A DNA stretch of 64,000 bases. Origin: CAVRIA01 sp963721115. Its GTDB lineage: Bacteria > Desulfobacterota > Binatia > HRBIN30 > CADEER01. Shown here piece by piece: positions 1 through 10,100 of the stretch. The notes beneath the pieces are model-generated. The model ran no database searches, was not told the origin of the DNA, and saw only the letters and a list, made by a program, of their open reading frames with translations. Within the stretch, counting starts at the first letter, position 1; each line of letters opens with the position of its first letter. Position numbers and translations under genes: made by a program. The stretch is taken from assembly GCA_963721115.1 (NCBI GenBank), contig CAVRIA010000021.1, positions 248,001 through 312,000 on the forward strand, written 5' to 3'.

Positions 1-1732
1 TTCAAACAATACGACTGTAAGTCGAAGGTTTCGACTCCAGACCCCTTCTTCTTGCCGGCTCGCACCTTTTCGTCACTACCCCCGACGCATTCGAACACGT
101 CGCTCGGAACCTGACCGACGATCATCGTGGGCGTCACTCCGGTCACCGGAAGCTTGACCCACTGCCCGAGCGCGTTCTTGAGCGCCACGCAGTTGCTGTG
201 GTCGTCGGGCGGCAGCGGCGGCGACCCGGGCGTCGTGTCGACGCAGACGTTGGCCTTTGCTGCCTTGCGGCAGCAGTTGGAGCTGGCGCTCGAATCGCCG
301 AGGTCGCAGGAGGCATCCTCCGCAAGGGGGTTTCCGTCAATGGCGTTGAAGCCCGCCCCTTGCACGCGCACCGTCTGTCCCTTCAAGAGCGCGTTGCTGG
401 GAGTGGCTGCGTTGCTGTCGAGCGTAACCGCGACATCTTGGTAGTTTTGGATCGGATCACAGACGACGCCGCTCGGGCTGCACAGGTCGGGCGATTCCGT
501 GCAGGACGTCACGGCGTCCCGCCACTGGTTGTTTATCGCGTTCACGGTGGCGGAGGAGGCGTTGGCCAGGCCGCAGTCGCCGTTGGCCGTGAAGGCGGAA
601 TTGCCGTTGAAGTTGATCGCCGTGGAAGAGACGACTCCGTAAACGTTTAGACCGAGGTAGCGGTTGTACGCAGTGGTGAAGCCGGTGCCTGAAACGGCGG
701 GTGTCACGCCCCCGCTATCCAGGACGTACACTCCCGTGTCTCCATTTCCGCACACATAGTCGTTCACGAAGGCCGGGCTGAAGGTCGTGGCCTCGACTTG
801 GATGCCGTAGGCGGTGTTGTTCTGGATGATGTTGCTGGACGTGTCGATCTCGTTTCCGGTGTCTCCCTTCACACCCACGGCACCCGTGTATCGGACGGTT
901 CCGGTCGCGTACTGTCGCCCCGAGAGCTCGACGGTATTGCGCGTCAGCTGTGCCCTGTCGCCGAGAACGCCGGCGCCGTAGTTGTGGTGCAGCCAGCTGT
1001 CCCGAATCTCCTTTGTCGCAGTGCCCGGATCGACCATCACGCCGTTCGAGAAGGCTGAGCGGCCCTCGACGTTGACCACCTCGCCCGAGCCCCCGCTGAG
1101 CTCGATGAGATCGACGTTCTGCTCGTAGCAGGTGCCGCATGTGCCGACGGCGCCGCCGTCGAGGCGAACCGCTTCGACCCTCGTATTGGTCATCGCGCTC
1201 GCGATCAACGTTTTGGATGGGTTGTTTCCCGTCGGGACCGTATTGACGATCGCCATCCCTTTGATGGTGACGTCGTTACCGCTGACGACGATCCTGGTCT
1301 TGTTGGCCATGTCGGCGATGCGGGGGAACTTGCCCTGGTTGCCCTGAGCGGCGGCGAGCGGATCGCCGACGATCGATGGTTCGCCCAGAGCGCCGGTGCC
1401 GTCAATCGTAATGGGTGAGGTGGCGGAACTTCCGACCTGCAGGTCGGCGGTCTGCGACATGACACCGGGCGCGAGAGCAAATTGAACCAGAGTGGCTGGG
1501 TTGACCAGAGCGAGCCCGGTTGCGTAGTTGAGCGCCTTGCGGAAGGTGCACAGCGGAGGACAGGTGCCGATGCTGCTGTCACTGGCCTGGTTCACGGTCA
1601 CCACGGCGGGAAAGTAGGTCCAGCTCACGGTTGCAGCTGCTCGCTCACGTGCTTCGCCAAGGACTCTTGCGCGGCGCTGCTTGTGAAGTCCCCCACCCAA
1701 AGCAAAAGGCAAAGCAAAACCAGGCTGCTCAT
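1..1732 (-). CDS. Exported right-handed beta-helix repeat protein, C-terminus beyond window, frame broken near start
   Basis: The minus strand is open from 1829 to the left edge in one frame and encodes an Asn/Thr/Gly/Val-rich protein with irregular beta-helix-like coils (e.g. SSNIIQNNTAYGIQVEATT near 780-840). Near 240-330 there is a Cys-rich stretch with CCRK. No good start exists in that frame. A different frame gives a clean signal peptide, MSSLVLLCLLLWVGDFTSSA, from an ATG at 1732, ending at a stop near 1628, exactly where the beta-helix body begins (SWTYFPAVVTVNQ). The simplest reading is one gene with a one-base indel around 1625-1690. Right-handed beta-helix proteins are usually secreted or surface proteins that bind or cleave polysaccharide; no catalytic residues can be named here. 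The start is divergent from the hydrolase gene at 1815. Confidence 0.6.
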
Positions 1733-1814
1733 GCCTCGGCGAATCATTGCGCCTAGTCACTACACAGCTTGCCGAGACATTGCAAGAAAAATATTTGCTG
1801 GGCCGCGACGAGCT
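1733..1814. promoter_or_regulatory. Short divergent promoter region
   Basis: This 82-bp gap separates two divergently read genes (starts at 1732 minus and 1815 plus). It is visibly richer in A/T than its surroundings, with a block AAGAAAAATATTTGC near 1783-1798. It must hold promoters for both genes, but I cannot assign -35/-10 boxes with confidence. Confidence 0.4.
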
Positions 1815-3353
1815 ATGCTCCCTAGAAGTTTACTTTTGACCGTCCTCGGCGGCTCATGGGTGAGCTCCCTAGCACCGCCCTGCACACACTGCAGACGTCG
1901 CTCCTTGCACCTATACACGGCAGCAAACGACCCAATAGCAGTGACTTTATTCCTACCTGCTGGCGCTTGGGCCCGGCTCGCCGCAGTCGTGGTATGCCAC
2001 GGCTATCTGGCCAACTCCGGCTTTCTCGAGAATCCGTGGGCGGCCGACCTGACCAACCTCGGGATCGCGGCGCTTTTCATTGATCGGCGCGGACACGGAA
2101 AAGGCCCCGGGTTCTGGTGGCCACCTGATCGGAACGGAGCTGTCAGACTCGACGACCTCTATCCGGACATTCGCGCCGCGGTGAGCTATCTGCGCGCTCA
2201 GGCGCCGCTCATCGACCCGCAGCGCATCGGGCTCCTCGGTCACAGCGACGGGGGGACGGGCGTCCTGATGGCGGCGAGCGCCGACTGGCAGGTCGCCGCG
2301 ACGGTATCGGTGAGCGCCTCGGTGGCGCCGTGGGAGTTCGTCAATCACCGCGCTCCGCGGAACCTGCTTCTCCTCTATGGGCGCGAGGACCGCTTCATCC
2401 TCAACGACACGGACGTCCTTCTCCTCCAGAGCGCGACGCGCGGCTACCTCGACCGAGAGGGCGAGGCGGGCCGAATCGCCGACGGCTCGGCGCGCCGCCT
2501 GCACCGCATCCCCGGACGGGGCCACGTCGACGTCATCTTCAGCCGTCCGGCACGCCGTGAAGCGCTCCAGTGGCTGGCCGCCACCTTCGGTATCGAGCGC
2601 GCCATTCACCTTGTCCCACTGCGGTTTGCGAGCACGGCAGCGGGCATGGTGACGCTGGTGTTGCTGGTGCTCTTGTGGAACGGGCTTCCGGCGCGCGTCC
2701 GATGGCGAGGGACGTGGCTCGCGTCCGGCGCCAAGCTCGTCGTGGCCATGGCCGTGTTCGCCGCCGGCCTGGCGCTGGCGGGGCGGCTCGGGCCGCGTCT
2801 CGGCTGGGTGCCGGTAGAGGAGGGGAGAATCGTCGCCGCGGTGCTGATCATCGAGTGCCTGCTCATGACGGCCGTCGCGGCACCGAGTCTGTTGCGGCGC
2901 CGCGCGCGCATTGGTGGTTCGGACATCGGGCGCGGCGTGCGCGAGATGTTGCACGGCGCCGGTGCGGCAGCCGTCGTGCAGCTGGGGTTGGAGACGACCG
3001 TCCGATCCGTGTACACGACCGGCGTGAGCCTCCAGCGTTCCATGCTATTCGCCGGGCTCCTGGGTCCTTCGCTCCTGGCCTTCGCCGGCGTCTGTGTTGC
3101 GAGCAATTGGGTGAGCGGCGGGCGCGGACAGATCGCACGCGGGATTTCGACTGAGATGCTGCTGGCGGGCGTCGCGGCGCTGCTGGCTCCCGTTTCTTTT
3201 GTTCGCATGTCGATGCTGCCCGTGTATCTGCTCGCTCTCGTCCTGGTCTTCACGGGCGCCTACCGCTGCGGCGGGCGCAGCACGCCGGGGGCGGCCGCCT
3301 TCGGAGCGATCATGTACGCGCGTCTGGTGTCGGTAACCTGCGCGTTCTATTGA
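1815..3353 (+). CDS. Alpha/beta hydrolase with C-terminal multi-pass membrane domain
   Basis: 512 residues from the ATG at 1815; the same frame is open further upstream, but that part overlaps the divergent gene and has no hydrolase character. Residues about 1-20 are a hydrophobic N-terminal segment. Residues 40-265 are an alpha/beta-hydrolase domain: oxyanion-region CHGY at 61-64, nucleophile elbow GHSDGG (Ser144), acid Asp192 in GREDRF, and His237 in GRGHVD, so the catalytic triad is complete. The remaining 240 residues contain roughly six to seven hydrophobic helices. The fold fits dienelactone hydrolase/dipeptidyl-peptidase-like esterases; the substrate is unknown. The membrane domain suggests action at the inner membrane. 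No operon partner is evident: the next plus-strand gene is 205 bp away. Confidence 0.8.
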   Translation: MLPRSLLLTVLGGSWVSSLAPPCTHCRRRSLHLYTAANDPIAVTLFLPAGAWARLAAVVVCHGYLANSGFLENPWAADLTNLGIAALFIDRRGHGKGPGFWWPPDRNGAVRLDDLYPDIRAAVSYLRAQAPLIDPQRIGLLGHSDGGTGVLMAASADWQVAATVSVSASVAPWEFVNHRAPRNLLLLYGREDRFILNDTDVLLLQSATRGYLDREGEAGRIADGSARRLHRIPGRGHVDVIFSRPARREALQWLAATFGIERAIHLVPLRFASTAAGMVTLVLLVLLWNGLPARVRWRGTWLASGAKLVVAMAVFAAGLALAGRLGPRLGWVPVEEGRIVAAVLIIECLLMTAVAAPSLLRRRARIGGSDIGRGVREMLHGAGAAAVVQLGLETTVRSVYTTGVSLQRSMLFAGLLGPSLLAFAGVCVASNWVSGGRGQIARGISTEMLLAGVAALLAPVSFVRMSMLPVYLLALVLVFTGAYRCGGRSTPGAAAFGAIMYARLVSVTCAFY

Positions 3354-3558
3354 TGGGGGGTCATTATGCTGCTTAGCGTCAGATGCTTGGGTGCGGAGGT
3401 AGCCAGGCGCGGCTCAACGCGCCGGGTCGGGCTCGGAGCGATCATCGTTCGAGCCGAGGTCAGAAAGAGCATTTTGCAGATTTCGGCAGCTCGGGGAGCG
3501 AGAGGCAGAACGGCGAATGCAGCAAATCGAGAAGCAAGACCATCATAGGAGGTGGCCA

Positions 3559-3822
3559 ATGGCTCGACAGGCTCTGTTGCTATTGATTCTCTTCACGGCA
3601 GGCGCCGCATCTGCGCAGCCCGCGACGGACGGTGTCGGCCGCGACAAGGCCGGCGCCACCGCGCCCGAGGTCCAGGCCGCGCCGGGCGGCGGGGAGATGG
3701 TCGTGCTCGATCCCGAGCGCCAGTTCGTGGTGCGGGCGTGGACCGACGCCGGCGGGCGGATGCGGGTCGGCTGCTCCGACCAGCCGCCCGACGCGAAGAC
3801 GCCCGGAGCGGCCGACAAGTGA
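3559..3822 (+). CDS. Small exported protein coupled to the metalloprotease gene
   Basis: 87 residues starting MARQALLLLILFTAGAASAQ, a textbook Sec signal peptide with cleavage after ASA. A strong ribosome site AGGAGGT (3547-3553) sits 5 bases before the ATG at 3559, which decides against the longer upstream ATG at 3517. The mature part is short and Gly/Asp-rich (MVVLDPERQFVVRAWTD, one Cys near the end). Its stop TGA (3820-3822) shares its last base with the ATG of the following metalloprotease, so the two are translationally coupled. Such small companions occur next to secreted proteases of this type; I do not recognise a named family with confidence. Confidence 0.65.
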   Translation: MARQALLLLILFTAGAASAQPATDGVGRDKAGATAPEVQAAPGGGEMVVLDPERQFVVRAWTDAGGRMRVGCSDQPPDAKTPGAADK

Positions 3823-5971
3823 TGCCGCGCTGGGTGGTCGCCGCCGTTGCGGCGACTTGGCTGGGCGTGCTGGCGACCGGGGCGCGCGCGGTGCCGATCC
3901 AGGTGGACTACCTGGACTCGGACGGGACAGGCTTCTTCGACCCCGATCTGGGCGGCGCGCGGCGCGCGGCGCTCGAGGCCGCCGTCAATCAGTGGGCGGA
4001 CACCCTGGCGGGGAACGTGCCGATCGTGGTCGCGGCGCGCATGATCCCGCTCGGCGGCTCGGGAGGGGGCGCCCTCCTCGCCTCGACCGGCGCGACCACA
4101 GTGCACCGCAACTTCGAGAGCGGAATCCCGGATACCTGGTACGTGGCGGCGCTGGCCAACGAGCTCACCGGCAGCGACCTGAACGGTCCCGGCACGCCGG
4201 AGATCGTGACGACCTTCAACTCCGACGTCGACGGACCGTCGGTCCTCGGCTCGCTACACTGGTACTACGGCCTGGATGCGACTCCGGGAGCGGACTTCGA
4301 CTTCGTCACCATTGCCCTGCACGAGCTCGGGCACGGGCTCGGGTTCTCCGGCGGCATCGACCCCACCTCCGGCGCCTGGGCGATCGCCGACAGCCCGGAG
4401 ATCTTCGATCGCATGCTCGCGCGGCCGGGGGTGGGATGGTTCGACCAGATCCTGGCGGCGGAGCGGCGCTCGGCGGTGATCACAGACCAGCAGGCTGGTG
4501 TGGGACGCGCCGTACGTCTTCGGGCTCGTCGGCGGCACCGTCCCGGTCTATACCCCCGATCCCTTTCAGGCAGGCTCGAGCGTCAGCCACTGGGACACGA
4601 GCCTCTTCCCCGACCAGCTGATGGAGCCGTTCTACACCGGCCCCAATCACGACCCCGGCCTGCTGCTGCCCGCCCTGGTCGACATGGGATGGCGGCTCGC
4701 CGGCACCGCGCTCATTCCGGCAGCGCCGACGGCGGAGGCCGAGCCTACCGCTACCCCGACGCGGCGCCCGACGGCGGTGCCTCCGGTCATCGGCGCCGGA
4801 CAGACGCTCTTCGTCACCAACTTCGATTCGGCCACGGTGTCCGTGATCGACGTCCCGCCGGCCCACGTCAGCAAGACGATTCCCGTCGGCGACGGCCCGA
4901 TCGGCATCACGGCCACCGCCGACGGCGGCACCGTCTTCGTCGCCAACTTCCACTCCGCGACGGTATCGGTGATCTCGGCGACCGAGCGGCGCGTGATCGA
5001 CACGATTCCCGTCCAGGGCTCCGCCAACTCGGTGGCCCTGAGCCCGGACGAGTCGCTCCTCTACGTCACCGACACGTTCACCGAGACGGTCTCGGTCGTC
5101 GACACCGCAACCCATCGGGTCGTCCACGTCATCCCCGTCCATCCGCAGCCCGCCGGCGTGGCGGTGGTGCCCGACGGGCGCGCCTTCGTGACCGATTTCG
5201 GCAGCAACACGCTATCGGTGGTCGACGGCGGCCTCGGCGAAGCCGTGGCGTTGCTGACCCTCGACCCCTTCGTTGATGCCGGGGGGCCGATCAGCATCGC
5301 CGTCGATCCCGGACAGGGCGTGCTCTGGGTCACGGCGGCGATCGATTACCAGGTCGTCAAGGTCGATATCTCGGGGCTCGCCCGCGGCGGGCAATTTCCC
5401 GTCGGGCCGGCTGAGGCCATCCAACTTGCGCCGGACGGCAATACCGCCTACCTGGCCGGACGCTTCGGCGACGGCGTCGTCAAGGAGGTCGATCTCACGA
5501 GCGGAGAGCTGCGCCGGACGATCAAGATCGGCGGCGCGCCCGAGGCGTTGGCGATGACGCCCGACGGGGCGCGTGTCTACGTCGCCGATGCGGGCTCGAA
5601 CCTGGTGTCGTTCTTCAACACCAGTGGCATCTACGTTCTTGGGCAGGCTTCAGGTCGGCGACGCCCCGATGGGCATCGCTCTCATTCCGGCGGTGCTCAC
5701 CTCGACGCCGAGCCCGGTCACCACCCCGACGGCGATACCGAGCCCAACGCGGCCGGCGTCTTGTGTAGGCGACTGCGACGGCGACGGCACGGTCTCGGTC
5801 GCCGAGCTCGTCCGCGGGGTGAACATCGCCCTCGGCATCAGCAGCGTGGAGATTTGCCCCGCCTTCGACGCCGGCGGCGACAGAATGGTCGGCATCGACG
5901 AGCTGGTGCGGGCGACGGCGAATGCGCTGTCGGGATGCGGCTCGCCGGCGGGGATGTCCGCAGCCAGATGA
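3822..5971 (+). CDS. Secreted metalloprotease-like / YVTN beta-propeller / dockerin-like protein (two frame breaks)
   Basis: About 715 residues across three frames. Residues 1-23 are a signal peptide (cleavage after GARA). The first domain resembles zinc metalloproteases and carries HELGHGLGF at residues 167-175, a match to the HExxHxxG zinc motif. The frame then changes near 4494 (QQAG/VWDAPYVF) and continues with PxPT-rich linker and a seven-bladed-type YVTN propeller (repeats such as LFVTNFDSATVSVID, VFVANFHSATVSVIS, LYVTDTFTETVSVVD). A second frame change near 5640 restores VGDAPMGIAL, a TPSPVTTPT linker and a C-terminal CVGDCDGDGTVSVAELV...ALSGC module with two Ca-loop-like repeats. The homologous sequence continues smoothly across both breaks, so they look like base-call indels. 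Probable role: extracellular or cell-surface protein processing or attachment. Confidence 0.7.
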
Positions 5972-6136
5972 GGGCTGGCAGAGCGACCGCTTCCAGTGTT
6001 GTGTCTCAGAAAAGCCTTTAGAGAGATCCGACAACGGGAGGGTGAGCTGTTTGGCTCGCACAGCTGCAGCTCGGCAGGGGCCTCGCCCTCCCAGGGGGCA
6101 TCAGGCGGTCTGTAAGCTCGATTGTGAGACGCTACA

Positions 6137-6592
6137 CTAGGTTCGCGGCATTTTCGCCGTGCCGCTGCGCCCGGTGGTCTGCACTTCGGGAAGCAGGCGC
6201 ATGGTCAGCGGGTGCGGGAGGAAGCGCACCAGGAAGTCGCTCCAGTACTTGTCGGCCATGGCGTCGGCGACTCGCTCGGCCATCTCGGGGGCGGGCTCGG
6301 CGCGGACGTTGCGGAACTCCTCGCCGCCGATCTTGACGCTGACCAACGGCTTCTTCGTGTTCTGCTCCATCCGCTCGGCGGCTGGAGAGCCGAGTCGGAT
6401 GTAGACCTGCCCGCCGATCACCACCAGCCACACCGTCGACCAGTGCTCTCCCTCCGCCGCGCCGACGGTCAGGAACTGCAGCGTCTCCAGCTCGCCATAG
6501 CGATCCGGATCCCAGGCGGCGAAAGCGGCCGCGGCGAGGAAGACCTGCAGGCAGAGAGCGATCGCGAGCCAGCGCGCCGAACGTGACGTCAT
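6137..6592 (-). CDS. Exported DUF2255-like (deazaflavin nitroreductase-fold) protein
   Basis: 151 residues from the ATG at 6592 (MTSRSARWLAIALCLQ, a signal peptide ending AAFA); an upstream start at 6649 would add a hydrophilic stretch before the signal. The mature part contains WSTVWLVVIGGQVYIRLGS and KPLVSVKIGGEEFRNVRAE, the pattern of the split-barrel DUF2255/F420-binding family in which an enzyme-like barrel binds a flavin-type cofactor. Those relatives are normally cytoplasmic, so a secreted version is unusual. The gene is divergent from the RHS operon; no catalytic claim can be made. Confidence 0.6.
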   Translation of the reverse strand: MTSRSARWLAIALCLQVFLAAAAFAAWDPDRYGELETLQFLTVGAAEGEHWSTVWLVVIGGQVYIRLGSPAAERMEQNTKKPLVSVKIGGEEFRNVRAEPAPEMAERVADAMADKYWSDFLVRFLPHPLTMRLLPEVQTTGRSGTAKMPRT

Positions 6593-6684
6593 CCTCGGCT
6601 CTCGAGTCCCCATTCCACATCCTATCCATTCTTCGTTTCGCGAGGACAAGGGATGCCGGCGGGTGTGGGCCGCGCATTCATCTA

Positions 6685-6700
6685 TTTGTCGATAGACAAA
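6685..6700. promoter_or_regulatory. Inverted repeat in divergent promoter region
   Basis: TTTGTC-GATA-GACAAA forms a perfect 6-bp inverted repeat with a 4-bp spacer. It lies between the divergent genes starting at 6592 (minus) and 6784 (plus), 83 bp upstream of the RHS operon, in a locally A/T-rich stretch. This is the size and place expected for a repressor or activator half-site pair, but the regulator is unknown. Confidence 0.35.
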
Positions 6701-6783
6701 GATGTTATCGCAGGAACTAACACACCGGGCTCCATTTTAACGCCTTCTCGGTGTGGGGCGGCAGGCCCCGAGAGGAGGTGGCC

Positions 6784-7143
6784 ATGAGAAGGAGCGACGG
6801 CACCGGGCCGCACGGGCGGCCGGACGGTAGGGGTACGATGGGGATCGGGCAGCGGCTGCTGGCGGCGGCGGCTTTCGGCCTCGCCGCCGCAACGGTGTCC
6901 TTCCCGGGCAGGGCGGCTCCGGCCGTGCCGCCGCAGATGGAGGGGGCGCAGACTCTCTCGGCCCGGCAGGTCGAGGAGCGGCTGCAGTCGCGCCTGCTGG
7001 ACATGCGAGAGCGGCGGGCGAGGCGCATCCGTCGGGGCGGCGGGAGGCGGCCCGCCCGGGCGCTGGAGGTTCCCGGGCTCCAGCTGCCGGCAGCGCCGGC
7101 TTCTCTCGCTCCGGGCGGGACCGCCGGGGGAGGCCGGCGATGA
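6784..7143 (+). CDS. Small exported basic protein preceding the RHS gene
   Basis: 119 residues. The ATG at 6784 follows GAGGAGGTGGCC, nearly the same leader as in front of the gene at 3559. An N-terminal hydrophobic segment (LLAAAAFGLAAATVSF) is followed by PGRAAPA, likely signal cleavage. The mature region is an Arg-rich helix (RQVEERLQSRLLDMRERRARR) and a Pro/Gly tail. The stop overlaps the RHS start by 4 bases (ATGA), so it is coupled to the RHS protein and may be an accessory or chaperone. No family recognised. Confidence 0.55.
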   Translation: MRRSDGTGPHGRPDGRGTMGIGQRLLAAAAFGLAAATVSFPGRAAPAVPPQMEGAQTLSARQVEERLQSRLLDMRERRARRIRRGGGRRPARALEVPGLQLPAAPASLAPGGTAGGGRR

Positions 7144-10100
7144 GGAGTCCAGGGGCGAAGGCCGCAGGGAACCCGATTCGCTTCGAAGGTCGGCGGGGCG
7201 CGGCAGCGGGCGTCGTGCGAGGGTTCGTGCGTCTGCTCGTCGCGGCGGCGCTGGTCATCGGGACGGGGCCGGCGTGGGCTCAGCAGCCGCAGGACCCGCC
7301 GCGGGACGCCAAGAGCCCGACCTTCACCGGCCTCGCCAGCGCCCCGGAGGCGAACCTGTTCGCCGGCGGCGCGACGACCTCGATTCCGATCGAGGTGCCG
7401 CCGGGGAGAGGCAAGATCACTCCGCGACTGGCGCTGGGATACTCGAGCGGGGCGGGGCCGAGCCCATACGGCTACGGCTGGGACCTGCGTCTCGGTCGCA
7501 TCCAGCGCAGCACCAAGCAGGGCGTGCTCAGCTGCGCGACGACGTACCGGAGCGGCGACTTCGTGCTGGTGCTGCCCGAGGAATCGGTCGAGTTCCACGA
7601 GGACGGGACGGGCGAGTACGCCGCGCGCTTCGAAGAGTCCTTCCTTCGGATTCGCTTTCTCCAGTCCTCCAACTCATGGGAGGTATGGGACCGCGGCGGC
7701 CTTCGCTATCGGTTCGGAGAGTCCTACCAGGCGCGCAGCGGAAATCACCCCGGCATCGCCTACGACGGGTCGCCGTGCGCGGTCCCCGGCGCGTACGCCC
7801 CGCGCTACACCTTCAGCTGGGAGCTGACCAGTATCGAGGATCGAAACGGCAATCGCCTGGACATCGAGTACGAGAACGACGAGGGCGTGTCCTATCCGGT
7901 GCGCATTCTGTACGGCGGCAACTCGAAGGCGGGGCAGGCGCACCTGTTCGAGGTCGATCTGGTGTGGGGCGCCCGTCCGCCCGACGACGAGGTCGTCAAC
8001 AGCACGGGAGGGTTTGCGGCGCGGCTGACCAGGCTCCTGCAATCGATCCAGGTTCGCTATCCGGTCGGCGGGCCGCGCGTGCGCTGGTACGGGCTCGACT
8101 ATCAGCTCGCGATCGGTGCGGAGAGGCTGGGCCGCCAGTCCTTCCTCGCCGCCGTGACCATCTACGACGACGCCGACCGCGCCCTGGCGCGCTGGGACGG
8201 AGATCCCGCCTCGAGCACGTTTCTCTATCACGAGAACGATCCGGCACAGGGGCGCTTCGGCTTCAGCGACACGATCCAGAACGCCCCGAACGCGCTGGAG
8301 CGGCTGCGCAGCTGGAGACTGGATCCGCATACGGAGAAGGACATCCATACGTGGCGCGACATCTTCGACGTCAACGGAGACGGGATTCCGGACCGCATCG
8401 ACTCGTACATCCTCGAGGAGGACTGCGTTCCCGGCCCGGGCGCCTGGACCGTCCACCTCGGCAGCGCGCAGGGCTTCGCCGCCGCATCCGTTCCCTGGAC
8501 CGTGCCGGACAAGAGCGTGCTCTGCTACATCCGCTCCGAGCACACGCCGGGCGATCTGCGCTGGACCGAACGCGACACGGTGGATCTGACGGGCGACGGG
8601 ATTCCCGACTACGTCGACACCACGCCGGGCGACACCGGTATCTGGAACGTCTATCCCGGCTACGCGACCTCGAGCGGCGGCGGCTTTCGAGATCCGCCGA
8701 TCGAGTGGCCGGCGCCGGGGGCGAATCTGCGCGGCAGTCGGACGGACACGCAGTGGCCGGATCTCGGCTTCGGCGGCTCGGTCACGATCGATACGCGCGA
8801 TCTGATCGACCTCGACGGCGACGGCCTGCTCGATCTGGTGCAGGCTCCGGACGGAGACTCGACTCTGCCGTGGTCCGTCTGGATCAACACCGGGCAGGGG
8901 TTCGACGCCGTCGCGCGCGAGTTCCCGGCGCCGTATGGAGTGCTCGGCTTCCGCAAGGAGAGCGACGAGATCGTCGCGCTGCGCGACATGAACGGCGACG
9001 GCCTGCCGGACCTGGTCGTCGCCTGGGACAGGCTCTCGCATCCCGGCACCCCCGATTTCTGGGAAGTGTACCTGCACAACGGCCTGGGCATCGATTCGAC
9101 TCCCGAGATGTGGCCGGTGCCGCGCGACCGGTACGATTCGAGCCGAACGATCGGCGGTCGATGGAGTCTGGGCTTCTCGTCGTACGTCGCAGGTCTACCG
9201 GGCGATGATGGACATGAACGGCGACGGCCTGCCCGATCTGGTCGACGTCGGCGGCTGGACGGAGACGAACCCGTTCTGGCAGGTCGTCCTCAATCGCGGC
9301 GACGGCTTCTCGCCGGACGTCCTGACCTGGAGCGTACCCGCCCACGTCCGTGGCACGAGCGGCGGCCCCCCACCCCTCATCCGCGAGGGCGGGTCGTACG
9401 TCGTCAACGTCGACACGTTCGACGTCGACGGCGATGGTTTGCCCGACTACGTATCGGACTCCTCCTACCACTACCCGAACGTCCGCATCTGGCACAACAC
9501 GGGCGGTGCCTGGTGTCCGAGCACCGATGGCCTCCACTGTAGCGACGACTACTCCGCCGACGCGGTCGCTCCCGATCTGGCCGGGATGCGGCCCGACCTG
9601 CTCGAGCAGATGGAGAACGGTCTCGGCGGCAGCACCGCGCTCGAGTACCGTCCCTCGACGCAATGGGACAACGCGGCGTCGAGCGGGGCGCCGGGCCTGC
9701 CGCTGATCGTCTGGACGCTGACGAGAATCGAGCGGGACGACGGCATGTGCGATGCCGACGGCGCCGGCTGCGCGACGGGCGGGAGCCACGTCGTGGCGAC
9801 GGACTTCACGTACAGCGGCGGCCTTTTCGATCCCGTCGACCGCGAGTTCCGGGGCTTTCTGTGGGCCGAGAGCGAGGAGGACGCGCCGGCCGGGCGCCCG
9901 CATCTCTTGACGGCCACTCTCTTTCACCAGGAGCGGCCGTTCGCCGGCAAGGTGCACGCGAGCTGGGATCTGGAGGCGCTCGACGGCGTCGATCCGTGGA
10001 GCCGTCCGCTGCGCCGAGTCTTGAACTACTGGAGCTGTGCGGATCGCGACACGGGCCAACAGATCGTCTGCACGGACGGCTCATGGGTGCGATTGGACAG

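Noticed and set aside
3366..3548. Short plus-strand ORF between the hydrolase and the small exported protein
   Set aside because: No signal, no family similarity and no ribosome site; more likely leader sequence.
4490..5650. Programmed ribosomal frameshifting to explain the split protease gene
   Set aside because: No slippery heptamer plus stem at the breaks, and similar breaks occur in many unrelated genes here.
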